Of a stretch of 7,843 nt of DNA, positions 6,009 through 7,843 are shown piece after piece. How positions within the stretch are numbered: position 1 is the first letter of the stretch; each line of letters opens with the position of its first letter. The notes below the pieces were generated by a model. The model searched no databases, had not been told where the DNA came from, and saw only the letters and a program-made list of their open reading frames with translations. Made by a program: the position numbers and the translations under genes. Source of the DNA: an uncultured Lachnospiraceae bacterium (lineage in GTDB: Bacteria > Bacillota_A > Clostridia > Lachnospirales > Lachnospiraceae); the NCBI GenBank assembly GCA_947178085.1, contig CAMWWS010000119.1, positions 1 to 7,843 of the forward strand, read 5' to 3'.

Positions 6009-6746
6009 ATGGCAGGCTTAGGAACTATAGTTAATGTGATTGCAATTTTTATTGGAGGATTGTGCGGTCTTATAGCAAAACGTTATCTGAAAGCGAGGTA
6101 TCAGGAGACAATCATAAAAGCAATGGGATTTGCAGTAATCGTAATGGCGCTTGGCAGTACTTTATCACAAATGTTTGTAGTAAAGATATCGGAAACCTCA
6201 GGCCAACTCAGTGGTAATCTGGACACACAGGGTACAATGATGATGATTGTTTCCCTTGCGCTAGGAGCGTTATTGGGTGAATTATTAAATTTGGAGCAGT
6301 GGTTTGAGAGATTTGGCAAATGGTTACGGGATAAAACCGGCAGTCAGGGAGACAGTCAATTTATAGACGCATTTGTTACATCTTCTTTGACTGTATGTGT
6401 CGGGGCAATGGCTATTATCGGAGCAATACAGGATGGTATCAGCGGAAACCATGATTCTCTTTTTGCGAAAGCTATCCTTGACTTAATTATCATCATGATG
6501 ATGACGGCATCGCTTGGTAAGGGCTGCATTTTTTCTGCTATACCGGTAGCACTTTTTCAGGGAATAATTACTATATTAGCAAGACAAGCGGCACCTCTCA
6601 TGACAGATTCTGCTTTGAGTAACATTGCTCTTGTAGGCAATGTATTAATTCTGTGTGTCGGGGTGAACCTAATATGGCCCAAAACAATCCGTGTTGCAAA
6701 TGTGCTGCCGGCAATCGTGATTGCTGTAATATTTGCAATATTATGA
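6009..6746 (+). CDS. DUF554 family integral membrane protein
   Basis: 245 residues, about seven hydrophobic segments. Family landmarks are the Gly-rich first segment (GLGTIVNVIAIFIGGLCG, 3-20), GALLGELLNLE (86-96), AFVTSSLTVCVGAMAIIGAI (121-140) followed by QDG, AKAILD (154-159) and a final NVLPA segment (231-235). This is the DUF554 (YdfK/YqgA-like) family, a putative membrane transporter with no established substrate. ATG 6009 is chosen because AGGGGG (5996-6001) lies 7 nt upstream and family members start with this glycine-rich helix; a further ATG at 5985 would add eight non-family residues and has no ribosome site. It appears full length. The stop TGA overlaps an ATG that opens the ClpP-like remnant. 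Confidence 0.88.
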   Translation: MAGLGTIVNVIAIFIGGLCGLIAKRYLKARYQETIIKAMGFAVIVMALGSTLSQMFVVKISETSGQLSGNLDTQGTMMMIVSLALGALLGELLNLEQWFERFGKWLRDKTGSQGDSQFIDAFVTSSLTVCVGAMAIIGAIQDGISGNHDSLFAKAILDLIIIMMMTASLGKGCIFSAIPVALFQGIITILARQAAPLMTDSALSNIALVGNVLILCVGVNLIWPKTIRVANVLPAIVIAVIFAIL

Positions 6747-6805
6747 GTGCAGCTGAAGCTTTAGAATATGGCTTAATTAATTCTGTTATATCAAAAAGAC
6801 AATAG
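6743..6805 (+). pseudogene. 20-codon remnant resembling the C-terminus of ClpP
   Basis: The frame ATG...TAG encodes MSAAEALEYGLINSVISKRQ. This fits the ClpP C-terminal pattern (F-M-S-A-x-E-A-x-x-Y-G-L-I-D-x-V-I-x-K-R), the segment after the catalytic Asp region. The catalytic Ser, His and Asp are all absent, and the codons before the ATG (in the same frame) are not ClpP-like, except possibly Asn-Ile just before the Met. The ATG overlaps the DUF554 stop as ATGA and has no ribosome site. I read it as debris of a lost clpP copy left by recombination; a real micropeptide is less likely. Confidence 0.5.
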
Positions 6806-6813
6806 TTAATTTG

Positions 6814-6830
6814 CGTTGCTTACCGCAACG
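6814..6830. promoter_or_regulatory. Palindromic operator candidate before the XRE gene
   Basis: CGTTGC (6814-6819) and GCAACG (6825-6830) form a perfect 6-bp inverted repeat around TTACC. It covers the -35 region of the following gene, as expected for repression by a dimeric helix-turn-helix protein, probably the product of that gene. Confidence 0.5.
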
Positions 6831-6848
6831 GACTTTACTTAGTATAAT
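6820..6848 (+). promoter_or_regulatory. Promoter of the XRE-family gene
   Basis: -10 TATAAT at 6843-6848 is perfect; the -35 at 17-nt spacing is the weak TTACCG (6820-6825), lying inside the palindrome. Transcription would start near 6855, close to AGGAGG at 6858-6863, giving a very short leader. Confidence 0.5.
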
Positions 6849-6869
6849 GGAAGCGAAAGGAGGTTATTC

Positions 6870-7382
6870 ATGATGCTGAACGAAAACATTAAAGCAATTA
6901 GAAAATCCAAAGGACTTTCGCAAGAGGAACTTGCAGTCAAGTTGAATGTGGTGAGACAAACGATTTCTAAATGGGAACAAGGTCTGTCGGTTCCGGATGC
7001 CGATATGCTGATTTCCATATCAGAGGTATTTGAAACACCGGTAAGCACACTGCTTGGAGAAACCGTTGTCGAGGCGAAGGCTGATGACTTAAGAGCAATT
7101 TCCGAGAAACTTGAGGTCATAAACCTGCAGCTTGCAAATAGGAAAACAACGAGGCAAAAAGTTATTCATTGGCTTTTTATTTCATTGTGTATGGTTATAG
7201 TGGCTATTTTCATAGTTCTAATAGTATTAAATAGTCCTTACTTAGGTTGGGATTATAGCAAACCGGAAACCGCAGTGATCGGAGTAGTGATTCACTCATT
7301 TGAGTGGCTGTTCGTTAGAATAGCACCGTTTGCCTTGATTGGAGCAATCGTTGGAGTTTGTTTGACACGGAAGAAAGCGTGA
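6870..7382 (+). CDS. XRE-family helix-turn-helix protein with two membrane segments
   Basis: 170 residues. Residues 5-61 form an XRE (Cro/C1-type) DNA-binding domain: IKAIRKSKGLSQEELAVKLN, then VRQTISKWEQG as recognition helix and turn, and LISISEVFETPVSTLLG closing it. A polar linker of ~35 residues, partly helical, leads to hydrophobic segments at 100-120 and 148-165 and a basic end (TRKKA). This makes it a membrane-anchored regulator of a type common in Bacillota; the sensed signal is unknown. AGGAGG is 6 nt before ATG 6870 and 9 nt before ATG 6873; either could be used. It is a single-gene unit between its own promoter and a strong terminator, and the upstream palindrome suggests autoregulation. 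Confidence 0.86.
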   Translation: MMLNENIKAIRKSKGLSQEELAVKLNVVRQTISKWEQGLSVPDADMLISISEVFETPVSTLLGETVVEAKADDLRAISEKLEVINLQLANRKTTRQKVIHWLFISLCMVIVAIFIVLIVLNSPYLGWDYSKPETAVIGVVIHSFEWLFVRIAPFALIGAIVGVCLTRKKA

Positions 7383-7404
7383 AATCGCCCAATACAGCAC
7401 ACTG

Positions 7405-7439
7405 AAACAGGAAATCAGGAAACTGATTCCTGTTTTTTT
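7405..7439 (+). terminator. Rho-independent terminator after the XRE gene
   Basis: AAACAGGAA (7405-7413), one bulged A, then TCAG pair with CTGA and TTCCTGTTT (7423-7435) around a GAAA tetraloop (7419-7422). The T-run is 7433-7439. The stem starts 22 bp after the stop codon. Confidence 0.93.
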
Positions 7440-7462
7440 GTACTTCTTTATCACACATCTAT

Positions 7463-7490
7463 TTCACTTTTGGAAAAAAAGAGATATAAT
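7463..7490 (+). promoter_or_regulatory. Promoter of the HD-domain gene
   Basis: -35 TTCACT (7463-7468), 16-nt spacer, perfect -10 TATAAT (7485-7490). The transcript would have a leader of about 85 nt with no obvious structure. Confidence 0.5.
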
Positions 7491-7583
7491 GACGGTAGAA
7501 TTTACGATGGTGTTGCAGAGTATGATTAAAATTGAACGAGTAGAAGAGTAAATATTTATTCGTTTCATGGAGGAATGCCTAAT

Positions 7584-7843
7584 ATGTTAAATAAATTACA
7601 TCTGGCAATGATAGAGCTGTATAGTGGAGATGCTAAGAGAATTCAGCACTTTTGCAAGGTTCATAGTTATGCAAAGCTTATTGCTGAAACAGAAAATGTA
7701 GATAAAAAGTGTTTGTTCATTCTTGAAGCAGCAGCCCTTACACATGATATCGGAATTCATGTATGTGAAGAAAAGTATGGGAATTGTGATGGAAAATTAC
7801 AGGAAAAAGAAGGTCCTGTAATAGCTGAAAAGCTGCTTAGAGA
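7584..7843 (+). CDS. HD-domain phosphohydrolase, N-terminal part (cut by window end)
   Basis: 86 full codons are visible, open to the window end. Start ATG 7584 follows GGAGG (7569-7573) with 10-nt spacing. The sequence starts with a helix, then KVHSYAKLIAE with His27, then LTHDIGIH with His54-Asp55. This spacing of a first His and an HD pair is the metal-binding core of HD-domain phosphohydrolases, which act on nucleotides or other phosphate esters. The residues that follow (GNCDG, KEGPVIAEKLL) fit the next helices. The C-terminal half is missing, so substrate and exact subfamily are unknown. Confidence 0.8.
   Translation, partial: MLNKLHLAMIELYSGDAKRIQHFCKVHSYAKLIAETENVDKKCLFILEAAALTHDIGIHVCEEKYGNCDGKLQEKEGPVIAEKLLR

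Noticed and set aside
6743..6805. ClpP-like frame as an intact translated gene
   Set aside because: No ribosome site and no catalytic residues; kept as a probable remnant.
7507..7551. Fourteen-codon frame starting ATG-GTG-TTG and a nearby Asp-Gly-rich open stretch in another frame, before the HD gene
   Set aside because: Too short, no ribosome site, no convincing similarity; more likely leader sequence.
1..7843. Mobile element, CRISPR, tRNA or toxin-antitoxin system
   Set aside because: No transposase, integrase, terminal repeats, spacer-repeat pattern, cloverleaf or paired small toxin gene was seen on either strand.

Overview
The window reads as chromosome of a low-to-mid GC Bacillota, most likely an anaerobic gut Clostridia (Oscillospirales/Lachnospirales type). 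This rests on gene style: LytTR–DUF3021–ABC operon, Gfo/Idh plus TIM-barrel isomerase under an AraC regulator, DUF554 protein and XRE-plus-membrane protein. Strong GGAGG ribosome sites, TATAAT promoters, T-tailed terminators and frequent GTG/TTG starts agree. No rRNA, tRNA, CRISPR array or intact insertion sequence was seen. Species cannot be assigned from the sequence alone.

Layout. 1-219 is the 3' end of a + strand gene with DUF5071-like features. 259-2722 is a compact minus-strand operon, transcribed from right to left: LytTR transcription factor, DUF3021 membrane protein, ABC ATPase, ABC-2 permease. The genes overlap (LytTR/DUF3021 by 11 nt, DUF3021/ATPase by 26 nt, ATPase/permease by TAATG). 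The promoter at 2747-2774 is preceded by three 11-bp direct repeats that look like the regulator's own operator. A hairpin at 219-246 closes the operon. 2857-4917 is a second minus-strand operon, TIM-barrel isomerase then Gfo/Idh/MocA oxidoreductase, ended by a strong terminator at 2857-2889. A divergent AraC-family gene (5104-5916) shares a 186-bp control region with it; a 7-bp inverted repeat there touches both promoters. 6009-6746 encodes a DUF554 membrane protein, followed directly by a 20-codon remnant resembling the C-terminus of ClpP. 6870-7382 encodes an XRE-type DNA-binding protein with two membrane segments and a palindrome in its promoter; a strong terminator follows. 7584 to the end is the start of an HD-domain phosphohydrolase cut by the window.

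How the genes work together. The first operon has the form of a LytTR regulatory system: a cytoplasmic LytTR factor paired with a co-encoded membrane protein that probably restrains it, here fused in one transcript to an ABC exporter. The second module looks like a small substrate-specific carbohydrate pathway (NAD-linked oxidation plus metal-dependent isomerisation or elimination) controlled by its own AraC sensor; an oxidation-first route for unusual glycosides is one possibility. The genes after 5917 are independent single-gene units. No wholly new system is evident; the most distinctive points are the helically phased repeats before the LytTR operon, the shared AraC control region with the ACG/TTG start puzzle, and the ClpP-like remnant.
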